DNA from: G965115915 sp965115915 | Lineage (GTDB): Bacteria > Pseudomonadota > Gammaproteobacteria > Eutrophobiales > Eutrophobiaceae | Assembly: GCA_965115915.1 (NCBI GenBank) | Contig: OZ220483.1 | Location: forward strand, 1,426,001 to 1,490,000 | Direction of reading: 5' to 3' | Length of the DNA: 64,000 nt | In this document: positions 26,132 through 36,550 of the stretch, one piece after another | Layout of the letters: every line of letters starts with the position of its first letter | Position numbering within the stretch: position 1 is the stretch's first letter | The notes under the pieces: generated by a model | The model's input: only the letters and a program-made list of their open reading frames with translations | Databases searched by the model: none | What the model was told of the DNA's origin: nothing | Position numbers and translations under genes: made by a program

Positions 26132-28366
26132 CTACGGAGATACATTCGAACCCGCCTCCGTCGGCGCTTCTCCCGCTTCCAGCGCACGTGTAGCCGATGC
26201 GTCCGCAGCCGCCTGCTGTCCCAACTGCCGCAGGGTCTCCCCAAGCAGGCTGTGCAAGCGAGCCGCCAGCTCGCCCGAAGGCCCCAGGGACAAGCCGTGC
26301 TCCAGCCAACTACGGGCTTGCTCATAGCGTCCAAGACGCAACAAGGCACTGCCCAGCCCAACACAGACCGATGCATTGCCGGGATCAAGCTCGGCCAGTC
26401 TTTGCAACAGAGGCAGCGCCGCCTCATAGCGCTCCTGTATCAACCGCAGGTTCGCCAGGGACGCCAAAACTTCCTTGTTTCCAGGTAGCAGACGGAGAGC
26501 CTGTTGCAAATGCCGTGCCGCCGCTTCACGCTGTTCCAGCCTCCCCAGTGCGTCTCCGAGCAGCTTGTGGATCCCCGCCCTGACCAGAGGCTCCGTATTC
26601 AAGCGCAAGGCCTGCTCCAGCGCGACCCTGGCCTCTGCAGGACGCGCAAACTCAAGCAAGCTTGCGCCCAGCGCAATATAGGCGTTCTCCTTCCTCTCGT
26701 CCTGCTCAATCGCGTCGCGGTAGTAAGGCACCGCCTCCTCGTAACGCGCCTGCAACCGCAATGACTCGCCCAGATAGAACAGGGTCTTCGGTTTATTACG
26801 GCGGGTACCCTCACGCAGTATCTCTTCCGCCTCCTCGGGCCTGCCAAGCATATTCAATGCATCACCCGCCATAGCATACATTTCCGGCCAGGGTTTGACA
26901 GTGCGACTCATGGCAAGTACCTCTTCATAACGTTGCGCTTCCATCAATCCGGCCGCCAGATTCGCACGCGCACCGCGTGCCTCCGGATTGAGCGCGAGGA
27001 CATGACTGAACAGACTGATGGTGTCGTGATAGACACTCGCCTGACGCCACGTCAGCGCCACCATCACAAGCAGCAGCATGGCAAGACCGCCTCGAACCAC
27101 GCGCAGACGTATACCTCGCAGGCCACCACAGAACCTGTCCACACCGAACGCAAACAACGCAATCATACTGGCGCTTGCCAGATACTGGTAGCGGTCCGCC
27201 ACCAGGGAAAACTGCATGAAACCATAATCCACAAAACACAGCACCGGCGATAAGGTCACGATAAAAAACAGTACCGCCGCCAACGGCCCGCGACCCAGCC
27301 GTGCGCGCAGACACCACAACACAGCGGGCACCGCCACAACGCCCGCAACACACAGCCATCCCAGCGGGTCGACCACACCCACATCCCATATCGGATAGAT
27401 CACGGCCAGTTCCGTCGGCCAAACCAGCTTGGTAACATAAAACACCAGGGCCCGACAGGCGATCAGCAGGCGTTCAGGTGGGGAATACCCCAGCGAGAGC
27501 GGCTCCCTGGAGGTATAGTAGGCGGTATCGGCGACAGCGTAGATCAAACCCACCAGCAGAAACGGCAACAGGCGCAGCACATCGTGCCGGTACACCCGGC
27601 CCTGTCGCCACCAGTGCCATAGCAGAAACGCCGCCGGCAACGTAATGGCTACCGATTTGCTGAACAGGGCCGCCACATACAGCAACAACGCACAGACCCA
27701 CAACCGCCACCGCGGCCGTCCCGCACACGCCGTCTCCACAAAACGCAGCCACACCAGGAAGGCCGTGAGCGTAAACAGTGTGGCCAGCAGGTCCTTGCGC
27801 CCCATCACCCAGGCGACCGGTTCCACATGCACCGGATGAACCGCGAATATCGCCGCTGCCAGCCAGGCACCGGGCAACGCAAAACGGCGCAGCAGTAGCA
27901 ACAGCAGCAGACTGTTGAGCAGATGCAGTACGATGTTCGTCGCATGATAGCCGGCGGGTTCAAACCCCCAAAACTTGTGCTCAAGCCAGAAACTGCTGTA
28001 GGTGATTGGCCAGTAATGGGCCTCCGCACTAAGCGCTTTTGGCGCAAACCAGATGTGCCAAAGTCCGGAGAACTCACGCACCGGCTCGGCCTCGGTGAAG
28101 ATGATATCGTCCCAGACGAACTCGGCCTGCAGCGTCGGCAGATAGCCCACCACCGCCAGCAGCGCGAGACCCGCGAGGGCGAACACCTTCCAATGCATCA
28201 AACGGGCTCCGCTCCCCGTTACGACACGGTCTATCACACGCGCCGGTTTGCCTGCTTTCGCTCTGCCGGTGTTTTGTCCGGACCCGGACGGCAACCCGCC
28301 CTGTGTCTGCCCAGTCTTGCGCCGGGACCCGGCGTCCCGTCCCCTGGATCTGTGTCGCCTGGACAT
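26132..28366 (-). CDS. GT-C/TMTC-like membrane protein with TPR domain, class B copy 1
   Basis: A 744-residue paralogue. The N-terminus (MSRRHRSRGRDAGSRRK) and membrane half are nearly the same as in the neighbours, including FVWDD, the HYWPITYSSF loop and FALPGAWLAAAIFAVHPVHV. The TPR half differs from class A after about residue 560: it contains LGASLLEFARPAEARVALEQ, then GRLEQREAAARHLQQALRLL, LDPGNASVCVGLGSALLRLG and the tail GPSGELAARLHSLLGETLRQ, ending in NVSP. This matches the class-B gene at 31241-33499. The same GT-C role is inferred. The distinct TPR domain suggests a different partner or substrate from class A. Confidence 0.8.
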   Translation of the reverse strand: MSRRHRSRGRDAGSRRKTGQTQGGLPSGSGQNTGRAKAGKPARVIDRVVTGSGARLMHWKVFALAGLALLAVVGYLPTLQAEFVWDDIIFTEAEPVREFSGLWHIWFAPKALSAEAHYWPITYSSFWLEHKFWGFEPAGYHATNIVLHLLNSLLLLLLLRRFALPGAWLAAAIFAVHPVHVEPVAWVMGRKDLLATLFTLTAFLVWLRFVETACAGRPRWRLWVCALLLYVAALFSKSVAITLPAAFLLWHWWRQGRVYRHDVLRLLPFLLVGLIYAVADTAYYTSREPLSLGYSPPERLLIACRALVFYVTKLVWPTELAVIYPIWDVGVVDPLGWLCVAGVVAVPAVLWCLRARLGRGPLAAVLFFIVTLSPVLCFVDYGFMQFSLVADRYQYLASASMIALFAFGVDRFCGGLRGIRLRVVRGGLAMLLLVMVALTWRQASVYHDTISLFSHVLALNPEARGARANLAAGLMEAQRYEEVLAMSRTVKPWPEMYAMAGDALNMLGRPEEAEEILREGTRRNKPKTLFYLGESLRLQARYEEAVPYYRDAIEQDERKENAYIALGASLLEFARPAEARVALEQALRLNTEPLVRAGIHKLLGDALGRLEQREAAARHLQQALRLLPGNKEVLASLANLRLIQERYEAALPLLQRLAELDPGNASVCVGLGSALLRLGRYEQARSWLEHGLSLGPSGELAARLHSLLGETLRQLGQQAAADASATRALEAGEAPTEAGSNVSP

Positions 28367-28726
28367 CCGGCTACTCCCGGCCAGGCCATCCGGCAGACCA
28401 GGGCCACTCCAGTGCCCTGATACACTGCCGTTGACCTGGAAGACGACCGTATCCGTGTGGCACAGCGTTCCACTGGCAACCCGGTTCGGTACGTGCCCGT
28501 CCGATCGATGCCACGGTTCCCCGTATGGTCTTCACGGTCCGGTCTGGCATGAGACGATTAGCGGAACGAAGATACCAGTGTGACTGCATCGCTACCTTGT
28601 CCTCTTCGGATCGGCCGCAAGCACTACGGGGATACACCGGAAACTGCATTGCCGTAGTAATTTCCTCTACCTCCACGGTACCGTGCACAGACGTTTCATC
28701 ACCACGGCTGCATGCTATCCCGTCTG
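28367..28726. repeat. Class-A to class-B spacer, copy 1 (gene-free)
   Basis: No gene is seen in these 360 bases. The stretch is homologous to 33500-33853, sharing CGTCCGATCGAT, GAGACGATTAGCGGAAC and CACGGCTGCATGCTATCCCG. It carries the leader of the class-B gene at 26132-28366 and the 3' region after the class-A gene at 28727. Confidence 0.65.
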
Positions 28727-30997
28727 TCACAGGGTTTCTTCGAGCAGGGTGCGCAAGCGCACCCTGTCCCCAGGCGACACATTCAAACGCAGTGCCTGCT
28801 CCAACATAACCCTGGCCTCTGCAGGACGCGCAAGCTCAAGCAGCGTTTTCGCCAGGGCGATATACGCATCCACCTTTGCTTTTTGCAGCGCAATCGCGGC
28901 ACGATAGTGAGACACCGCCTCCTCATAACGCGAGCGCAAGCGGTATGATTCACCCAGTTGAAACAGAATGTTCGATCTGACCCGGGGCGATGCACGCGAG
29001 CGCAAAAAATGCAGGGCCTGCTCCAAAATAACACTGGCCTCCGCAGGACGCGCAAGCTCAAGCAGCGTCGCACCCAGGGCAATATAGGCATTCTCTTTTT
29101 CCCTGTCCAGCTCAATCGCGGCACGATAGTAAGACACCGCCTCTTCGTAACGCGCCTGCAAGCGCAACGACTCGGCCAGGTGAAGCAGGCTATCCCAGTG
29201 CCGCGGTTTATGACGGATACCCTCGCGCAGTACCGCTTCCGCTTCCTCCAACCTGCCAAGTGCGTTCAGCGCGGCACCCGCTTCGTGATATAGATAAATG
29301 CCTTTCGGCCTACGTTCGATGGCAACCCGGCTCATGGCAAGCGCCTCCTCGTAACGTGTCTGCAACCGCAACGAGTTTGCCAGAAGAGACAGCGTATCCT
29401 GGTGATTCGGTTTATGGCGGGTACCTTCACGCAGTATCTTTTCCGCTTCCTCCAGCCTGCCAAGCGCAATCAGCACAGCACCCGCCTTGTCGTACATATA
29501 AGGGCCTTCCGGCCAACTTTCGATGGCGGCCAGGCTCATGGCAAGTGCCTCCTCATAACGTTCCGCTTCCATCAGTCCGGCCGCCAGATTCCCATGCGCA
29601 CCATGTGCCTCCGGATTGAGCGCAAGGACGTGACTGAACAGACTGATGGGGTTATTATAGACGCCCACCTGCCGCCACGTCAGTGCCACCATCACAAACA
29701 GCAGCACGGCAAGCCCTGCTCGCACCAGGAGCAGACGTACACCCTGCAGCGCATCACAAAACCTGTGCACACCGAACGCAAATAACGCAATCATACTGGC
29801 GCTTGCCAGATATTGGTAGCGATCCGCCACCAGGGAAAACTGCATGTAGGTCTGGTCCACAAAACACAGCACTGGCGATAGCGTCACGACAAAAAACAGC
29901 ACCGCCGCCAACGGCCCGCGACCCAGCCGTGCGCGCAGACACCACAACACAGCGGGCACCGCCACAACGCCCGCAACATACAACCATCCCAGCGGATCAA
30001 CCACACCCACATCCCATATCGGATAGATCACGGCCAGTTCCGTCGGCCAAACCAGCTTGGTCACATAGAACACCAACGCCCGACAGGCGATCAGCAGGCG
30101 TTCGGGAAAAGAGTATTCCAGCGAGAGTGGCCCCATGGAGACATAGTGGTAGACAGTATCGGCGACAGCGTAGATCAAACCCACCAGCAGAAACGGCAGC
30201 AGACGCAGCACATCATGCCGGTGCACCCGGCCCTGCCGCCACCAGTGCCATATCAGAAACGCCACCGGTAGCGTAATGGCAATCGATTTGCTGAACAGGG
30301 CAGCCACATACAGCAACAGCGCACAGCTCCACAGCCGCCACGGCGGCCGCCCCGCGCACGCCGTCTCCACAAAACGCAGCCACACCAGGAAGGCCGTGAA
30401 CGTAAACAATGTGGCCAGCAGATCCTTGCGTCCCATCACCCAGGCGACCGGTTCCACATGCACCGGATGAACCGCGAATATCGCCGCCGCCAGCCAGGCA
30501 CCGGGCAACGCAAAACGGCGCAGCAGCAGCAACAGTAGCAGACTGTTGAGCAGATGCAGCACGATGTTTGTCGCATGATAACCGGCCGGTGCAAACCCCC
30601 AAAGCTTGTGCTCAAGCCAGAAACTGCTGTAGGTGAGAGGCCAGTAGTGGACCTCGGGGTCAAGCGATGTCGGTTCGAACCAGATATGCCACAGCCCGGA
30701 AAACTCACGCACCGGCTCGGCCTTGGTGAAGATGATATCGTCCCAGACAAAATCCGCCTGCAGTGTCGGCAGATAGCACACGACCGCCAGCAGCGCGAGA
30801 CCGATGAGGGCGAACGCCCTCCGATGCAGCAAACGGGATCCGAGCCCTGTTGCGACACGGTCTACCGCACGCGCCGGTTTGCCTGCTTCCGCTCTACCAG
30901 TGTTTTGACCCGACCCGGACACCAAGCTGCCCTTTGCCTGTGCAGGCTTGCGCCGGGACCCGGCGTCCCGTCCCCTGTGTCTGTGGCGCCTGGACAT
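28727..30997 (-). CDS. GT-C/TMTC-like membrane protein with TPR domain, class A copy 2
   Basis: A 756-residue paralogue, the longest class-A copy, with extra TPR units (TPRs from about residue 455 to the end). ATG 30997 (MSRRHRHRGRDAGSRRK) is chosen because it aligns with all other copies; the frame stays open further upstream. The membrane half keeps FVWDD, a HYWPLTYSSF loop and the HPVHVEPVAWVMGRKD segment. It ends LRTLLEETL at TGA. The bases after that stop continue CAG ACG GGA TAG, exactly the end of the class-A copy at 33854, where the same position is CGA. One base change therefore shortened or lengthened one of these two proteins by four residues. Confidence 0.8.
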   Translation of the reverse strand: MSRRHRHRGRDAGSRRKPAQAKGSLVSGSGQNTGRAEAGKPARAVDRVATGLGSRLLHRRAFALIGLALLAVVCYLPTLQADFVWDDIIFTKAEPVREFSGLWHIWFEPTSLDPEVHYWPLTYSSFWLEHKLWGFAPAGYHATNIVLHLLNSLLLLLLLRRFALPGAWLAAAIFAVHPVHVEPVAWVMGRKDLLATLFTFTAFLVWLRFVETACAGRPPWRLWSCALLLYVAALFSKSIAITLPVAFLIWHWWRQGRVHRHDVLRLLPFLLVGLIYAVADTVYHYVSMGPLSLEYSFPERLLIACRALVFYVTKLVWPTELAVIYPIWDVGVVDPLGWLYVAGVVAVPAVLWCLRARLGRGPLAAVLFFVVTLSPVLCFVDQTYMQFSLVADRYQYLASASMIALFAFGVHRFCDALQGVRLLLVRAGLAVLLFVMVALTWRQVGVYNNPISLFSHVLALNPEAHGAHGNLAAGLMEAERYEEALAMSLAAIESWPEGPYMYDKAGAVLIALGRLEEAEKILREGTRHKPNHQDTLSLLANSLRLQTRYEEALAMSRVAIERRPKGIYLYHEAGAALNALGRLEEAEAVLREGIRHKPRHWDSLLHLAESLRLQARYEEAVSYYRAAIELDREKENAYIALGATLLELARPAEASVILEQALHFLRSRASPRVRSNILFQLGESYRLRSRYEEAVSHYRAAIALQKAKVDAYIALAKTLLELARPAEARVMLEQALRLNVSPGDRVRLRTLLEETL

Positions 30998-31240
30998 GAG
31001 GCTACGCCCGGTCAGACCATCCGGCAGACCAGGACCGCTCCGATGCCCTGATACACTACCGTTGACCGGGAAGATAACCGTATCCGTGTGGCAAAATGTT
31101 CGACCTGAGCCCTGCTCCACCATCTGATCATAGCGCCACTCCGCTGTGTGGTCTGCACAAGACCGGCCCAGGTCGATGAAGATCGCCAATTCCGGGAGAT
31201 GAGCACTCGCTGTCCTCTGCCGGTTGGCTGTCGCGATGCG
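30998..31240. repeat. Class-B to class-A spacer, copy 2
   Basis: Homologous to 25908-26131, with CCGTATCCGTGTGGCA, a GTCTGCACAA block and a related final segment before the class-B stop at 31241. It should hold the leader of the class-A gene at 28727-30997. Confidence 0.6.
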
Positions 31241-33499
31241 CTAAGGGGATACACTCGAACCCTCCACCTCCATCGAAGCTTCCTCCGCTTCCAGCATACG
31301 TGCAGGCGCTTCGTCCGCAGCCGCCGACTGTCCCGACTGTCGCAGGGTTTCTCCAAGCAGGCTGTGCAGATGGGCCTCAAGCTCGCTCGAAGGCCCCAGG
31401 GACAAACCGCGCTCCAGCCAGCCACGGGCTTGCTCATAACGTCCAAGACGCAACAAGGCACTGCCCAGCCCAGCACAGACCGATGCATTGCCGGGTTCAA
31501 GCTCGGCCAGTCTTTGCAACAGAGACAACGCCGCCTCATAGCGTCCCTGTACCAACCGCAGGTTTGCCAGGGATGCCAAAACTTCCTTGTTCCCAGGTTG
31601 CAGATGGAGAACCTGTTGCAAATGCCGTGCTGCCGCTTCATGCTGTTCCAGCCGCGCCAGCGCGTCCCCGAGCAGCCTGTGGATCCCCGCCCTGACCTGA
31701 GGCTGCATATTCAAATGCAAGGCCCGCTCCAGCATGGCCCTGGCCTCTGCAGGACGCGCAAGCTCAAGCAAGCTCGCGCCCAGGCCAATATAGAGATTCT
31801 CTTCCCTCTCGTCCTGCTGAATCCCGGCACGGTAGTAAGGCACGGCCTCCGCGTAACGCGCCTGCAACCGCAGTGACTCGGCCAGATGAAACAGGGTATA
31901 CCAATCCTTCGGTCTATGGCGGACCCCCTCGCGCAGTACGGCTTCCGCCTCCTGGGGCCTGCCAAGCGCATTCAGGCTCTCTCCCGCATTGTGATACATA
32001 TAAGGGCCTTCCGGCCAACGTTCGATGGCGGCCAGGCTCATGACAAGCGCCTCCTCGTAACGTTCCTCTATCATAAGCCCGAGCGCCAGATTCGCATGCG
32101 CATCGCGTGCCTCCGGATTGAGCGCAACGACGTGACTGAACAGACTGATCATGTCGTGATAGACACGCGCCTGACGCCACGTCAGCGCCACCATCACAAG
32201 CAGCAGCACGGCAAGCCCTGCTCGCACCACACGCAGACGTATACCCCGCAGGCCATCACAAAACCTGTGTACACCGAACGCGAACAACGCCATCATACTG
32301 GCGCTTGCCAGATACTGGTAGCGATCCGCCACCAGGGAAAACTGCATGTAGCCATAATCCACAAAACACAGTACCGGCGATAGCGTCACGATAAAAAACA
32401 GCACCGCCGCCAACGGCCCGCGACCCAGCCGTGCACGCAGACACCACAATACACCGAGCACCGTCACAACGACTGCGACATACAGCCATCCCAATGGGTC
32501 ACCCACATTCACATCCCATATCGGATAGATCACGGCCAGTTCCGTCGGCCAAATCAGCTTGGTAACATAGAACACCAACGCCCGGCAGGCGATCAGCAGG
32601 CGTTCTGGCAGGGAATACCCGAACGAGAGCGGCCCCATGGAGGAAACGTAGTAGACAGTATCGGCGACAGCGTAGATCAAACCCACCAGCAGAAACGGCA
32701 GCAGACGCAGCACATCGTGCCAGTGCACCCGGCCCTGTCGCCACCAGTGCCATAGCAGAAACGCCACCGGCAGCGTAATGGCAATCGATTTGCTGAACAG
32801 GGCCGCCACATACAGCAACAGCGCACATACCCACAGCCGCCACAGCGGCCGTCCCGCGCACGCCGTCTCCACAAAACGCAGCCACACGAGAAAGGACGTG
32901 AGCGTAAACAATGTGGCCAACAGGTCCTTACGCCCCATCACCCAGGCGACCGGTTCCACATGCACCGGATGGACCGCGAATATCGCCGCCGCCAGCCAGG
33001 CACCAGGCAACGCAAAACGGCGCAGCAACATCAAAAACAGCAGACTGTTGAGCAGATGCAACACGATGTTCGTCGCATGATAGCCGGCCGGTGCAAACCC
33101 CCAAAGTTTGTGCTCAAGCCAGAAACTGCTGTAGGTGATTGGCCAGTAATGGGCTTCGCGGTCAAGCGCTGTCGGTTCAAACCAGATGTGCCACAGCCCG
33201 GAGATCTCACGCACTGGCTCGGCCTCGACAAGGATGCTGATATCATCCCAGACGAATCCGGCCTGCAGCGTCGGCAAATAGCCCACCACCGCCAGCAGCG
33301 TGAGACCGATGAGGGCGAACACCCTCCAATGTACCAAACGAACTCCATCCTCCGTTACGACACACTCTACCGCACGCGCTGATTTTCCCCCTTCCTCTGT
33401 ACCGGTACTTTCAAACCCGGCTGCCAAGCTACCCTTTGTCTGCGCAGGCTTGCGCCGGGACCCGGCGTCCCGTCCCCTGTGTCTGTGGCGCCTGGACAT
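31241..33499 (-). CDS. GT-C/TMTC-like membrane protein with TPR domain, class B copy 2
   Basis: A 752-residue paralogue of the gene at 26132-28366. Basic N-terminus MSRRHRHRGRDAGSRRK, about ten membrane helices with GFVWDD and the HYWPITYSSF loop, then class-B TPRs with LGASLLELARPAEARAMLE, LARLEQHEAAARHLQQVLHL, LEPGNASVCAGLGSALLRLG and a final SSVSP. The linker between residues 20 and 60 is shorter and more diverged than in the other copies. The TPR half differs from class A but aligns end to end with the other class-B gene, so A and B were already distinct before the last duplication. Confidence 0.8.
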   Translation of the reverse strand: MSRRHRHRGRDAGSRRKPAQTKGSLAAGFESTGTEEGGKSARAVECVVTEDGVRLVHWRVFALIGLTLLAVVGYLPTLQAGFVWDDISILVEAEPVREISGLWHIWFEPTALDREAHYWPITYSSFWLEHKLWGFAPAGYHATNIVLHLLNSLLFLMLLRRFALPGAWLAAAIFAVHPVHVEPVAWVMGRKDLLATLFTLTSFLVWLRFVETACAGRPLWRLWVCALLLYVAALFSKSIAITLPVAFLLWHWWRQGRVHWHDVLRLLPFLLVGLIYAVADTVYYVSSMGPLSFGYSLPERLLIACRALVFYVTKLIWPTELAVIYPIWDVNVGDPLGWLYVAVVVTVLGVLWCLRARLGRGPLAAVLFFIVTLSPVLCFVDYGYMQFSLVADRYQYLASASMMALFAFGVHRFCDGLRGIRLRVVRAGLAVLLLVMVALTWRQARVYHDMISLFSHVVALNPEARDAHANLALGLMIEERYEEALVMSLAAIERWPEGPYMYHNAGESLNALGRPQEAEAVLREGVRHRPKDWYTLFHLAESLRLQARYAEAVPYYRAGIQQDEREENLYIGLGASLLELARPAEARAMLERALHLNMQPQVRAGIHRLLGDALARLEQHEAAARHLQQVLHLQPGNKEVLASLANLRLVQGRYEAALSLLQRLAELEPGNASVCAGLGSALLRLGRYEQARGWLERGLSLGPSSELEAHLHSLLGETLRQSGQSAAADEAPARMLEAEEASMEVEGSSVSP

Positions 33500-33853
33500 G
33501 AGGCTACACCCGGCTAAGCCATCCGGCAGACCAGACCGGCTCCAATGCCCTCATACTTCAGTGTTGACCAGGACGGTGACCATATCCGTGTGGCACAGCG
33601 TTTCACTGGCAATCCGGTTTGGTACATACTCGTCCGATCGATACCACTGTTTCCCCGCATGGTCTTCACAGTCCAATCAGGCACGAGACGATTAGCGGAA
33701 CGGGATACCAGTGATTGACTGCATCGCTACCCTGTCTGTGCCCTTCGGGTCGACCTCAAGTACTACAGGGACACACCCGCACCCGACGCTGCTATAGCAG
33801 TTCCCTCCACTTCCAAGGTATCTACACAGACGGTACTCTCCCACGGCTGCATG
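33500..33853. repeat. Class-A to class-B spacer, copy 2 (gene-free)
   Basis: Homologous to 28367-28726 across nearly its whole length, with no gene seen. It carries the leader of the class-B gene at 31241-33499. Confidence 0.65.
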
Positions 33854-35929
33854 CTATCCCGTCTGTCGCAGGGTTGCTTCAAGCAGGGTGCGCAGTCGCA
33901 CTCTGTCCTCAGGCGACACATTCAAACGCAGGGCCTGCTCCAGCATAACCCTGGCCTCTTCAGGACGTGCAAGCTCAAGCAAGGTTTTAACCAGAGCGCT
34001 ATACACATCTACTCTATCTTTTTCCAATGCAATAGTGGCACGATAATAAGATACTGCCTCCTCATACTGTGCCTGCAAGCGATGTGATTCGCCCAATTGA
34101 AACAGGATGTTCGACCTGACCTTGGGTGGTGCATTCGAGCGCAATAAACGCAGGGCCTGCTTCAGAATAACACCGGCCTCTTCAGGACGCGAAAGCCCAA
34201 GCAAGGTCGCGCCCAAGGCAATATAGGCATTCTCTTCTTTCTTGTCCAGTCCAATCGCGGCATAATAATAAGATACCGACTCCTGATAACGCGCCTGCAA
34301 TCGCAACGACTCGGCCAGATGGAATCGCGCATGCCAGTCCTTGGGTTTATGACGGACACCCTCGCGCAATATTTCTTCCGCTTCCTCCGGCCTGCCAAGC
34401 GCATTCAGCGCGGCACCTGCCTTATCGTACATATAAGGGCCTTCCGGCCAACGCTCGACGGCAGCCAGACTCATGGCAAGTGCCTCCTCGTAACGTTTCG
34501 CTTCTATCAGTCTGATCGCCAGATTCCTATGCGCCCCACGTGCCTCCGGATTGAACGCGAGGACATGAGTAAAAAGGCTAATGCCGTCGTGATAAACACT
34601 TGCCTGACGCCACGTCAGCGCCACCATCACAAGCAGCAGCATGGCAAGCCCTGCTCGTGCCGCACGCAGACGTACACCCCGCAGGCCACCACAGAGCCTG
34701 TCCACACCGAACGCAAACAACGCAATCATACTGGCGCTTGCCAGATACTGGTAACGATCCGCCACCAGGGAAAACTGCATGTAGCCATAGTCTACAAAAC
34801 ACAGCACCGGCGATAAGGTCACGATAAAAAACAGCACCGCCGCCAACGGCCCGCGACCCAGCCGTGCGCGCAGACACCACAACACAACGGGCACCGCCAC
34901 AACGCCCGCAACACACAGCCATCCCAGCGGGTCAACTACACCCACATCCCATATCGGATAGATCACGGCCAGTTCCGTCGGCCAAACCAGCTTGGTAACA
35001 TAAAACACCAGGGCCCGACAGGCGATCAGCAGGCGTTCAGGTAGGGAATACCCCAGCGAGAGCGGCTCCCTGGAGGCATAGTAGGCGGTATCGGCGACAG
35101 TGTAGATCAAACCCACCAGCAGAAACGGCAACAGGCGCAGCACGTCATGCCGGTGCACCCGACCCTGTCTCCACCAGTACCATAGCAAAAACGCCACCGG
35201 CAACGTAATGGCTACCGATTTGCTGAACAGGGCCACCACATACAGCAACAACGCACAGACCCACAACCGCCACCGCGGCCGTCCCGCGCACGCCGTCTCC
35301 ACAAAACGCAGCCACACCAGGAACGCCGTAAGCGTAAACAGTGTGGCCAGCAGGTCCTTGCGCCCCATCACCCAGGCGACCGGTTCCACATGCACCGGAT
35401 GGACCGCGAATATCGCCGCCGCCAGCCAGGCACCAGGCAACGCAAAACGGCGCAGCAACATCAATAGCAGCAGACTGTTGAGCAGATGCAACACGATGTT
35501 CGTCGCGTGATAGCCGGCCGGTGCAAACCCCCAAAGCTTGTGCTCAAGCCAGAAACTGCTGTAGGTGATTGGCCAATAGTGAGACTCGGGGTCAAGCGTC
35601 GTCGGTTCGAACCAGATGTGCCACAGTCCGGAGAACTCACGCACTGGCTCGGCCTCGGTAAAGATGACATCATCCCAGACAAATCCAGCCTGCAGCGTCG
35701 GCAAATAGCCCACGACCGCCAGCAGCGCGAGGCCGATAAGGGCAAACGCCTTCCAATGCATCAAACGGCTGCCCCCCGTTGCGACACGATCTACCGTACG
35801 CACCGGTTTGCCTCCTTCCGCTCTGCCGGTATTGTGACCCAACCCGGACGGTGAACTGCGCTTCGCCTGCTCAGTCTTGCGCCGGGACCCGGCAGCATCC
35901 CGTCCCTTGTGTCTGTGTCGCCTGGACAC
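33854..35929 (-). CDS. GT-C/TMTC-like membrane protein with TPR domain, class A copy 3
   Basis: A 691-residue paralogue and the first gene of the array in transcription order. Its start is GTG 35929, where the other four copies have ATG (V/MSRRHRHKGRD...). GFVWDD, the HYWPITYSSF loop and the HPVHVEPVAWVMGRKD segment are intact. The class-A TPR half has fewer units than the copy at 28727 and ends LRTLLEATLRQTG. The two codons inserted in GRDAAGSRR and the GTG start mark it as slightly more diverged than the internal copies. The same inferred GT-C function applies. Confidence 0.8.
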   Translation of the reverse strand: MSRRHRHKGRDAAGSRRKTEQAKRSSPSGLGHNTGRAEGGKPVRTVDRVATGGSRLMHWKAFALIGLALLAVVGYLPTLQAGFVWDDVIFTEAEPVREFSGLWHIWFEPTTLDPESHYWPITYSSFWLEHKLWGFAPAGYHATNIVLHLLNSLLLLMLLRRFALPGAWLAAAIFAVHPVHVEPVAWVMGRKDLLATLFTLTAFLVWLRFVETACAGRPRWRLWVCALLLYVVALFSKSVAITLPVAFLLWYWWRQGRVHRHDVLRLLPFLLVGLIYTVADTAYYASREPLSLGYSLPERLLIACRALVFYVTKLVWPTELAVIYPIWDVGVVDPLGWLCVAGVVAVPVVLWCLRARLGRGPLAAVLFFIVTLSPVLCFVDYGYMQFSLVADRYQYLASASMIALFAFGVDRLCGGLRGVRLRAARAGLAMLLLVMVALTWRQASVYHDGISLFTHVLAFNPEARGAHRNLAIRLIEAKRYEEALAMSLAAVERWPEGPYMYDKAGAALNALGRPEEAEEILREGVRHKPKDWHARFHLAESLRLQARYQESVSYYYAAIGLDKKEENAYIALGATLLGLSRPEEAGVILKQALRLLRSNAPPKVRSNILFQLGESHRLQAQYEEAVSYYRATIALEKDRVDVYSALVKTLLELARPEEARVMLEQALRLNVSPEDRVRLRTLLEATLRQTG

Positions 35930-36550
35930 GAGGCTACGCTCGGTTAATCTCTCTGGCAGTTCATGGCACCAGTACCACACTTCCACCCATCTGGAAGGTA
36001 ATCGTATCCACGCAACATGCCCCTGCAACTTGTCATACGGTTCGTGCCTGCACGCACTGTCTGATCAATGATGCCGTTTCTTTGCATGGTTTGCCACCAG
36101 TGTACAGGCAATGGCGCGCAACTCCGTCCCCCCGCACCAATTGTCGCCACACCAACAGGGTTGGTCAATGCCACCCCATGTCACCCACTTGTCGTTTCCG
36201 TCCAAGGCGGAAACCACTTTATCGTGCTGCCAAATCTGTCTCTGTATATCGCCAGCCACTAGAAGTCACCTTGACTCATGCCATATTCCATACTCCGATG
36301 CAGTCCAGCAACCATAAAGACAGCGACAGGGAAGTCGCCGCAACGACCACCGCATCACACCAACCCGCTTCACACCGACACTCGAGACAGAACCAGTCTC
36401 ACTATTCGATGGGGTTCAATCTCCTGAACGTTCGCAGGCCACGTCCCCGACCCGGAAGACGAACCAGAGGGACATAAACACAATGGGAACTACCGCCGCA
36501 TCCGGGGTAAAAATCCATGTAATCAAACAACCACCAGATAAGACAGACAA
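35930..36550. other. Gene-free stretch upstream of the TPR array
   Basis: No supported gene is seen. The part from 35930 to about 36100 is a diverged relative of the spacers inside the array (for instance CGGTTCGT and a TGATCAATGATGCCG-like block), so it likely holds the array's first promoter. Short open frames at 36065-36259 and 36068-36262 overlap each other on opposite strands and resemble nothing I recognise. Confidence 0.45.

Noticed and set aside
23682..36060. A CRISPR array as an explanation of the repeats
   Set aside because: The repeats are multi-kilobase coding duplications with no short regular repeat-spacer pattern and no cas genes.
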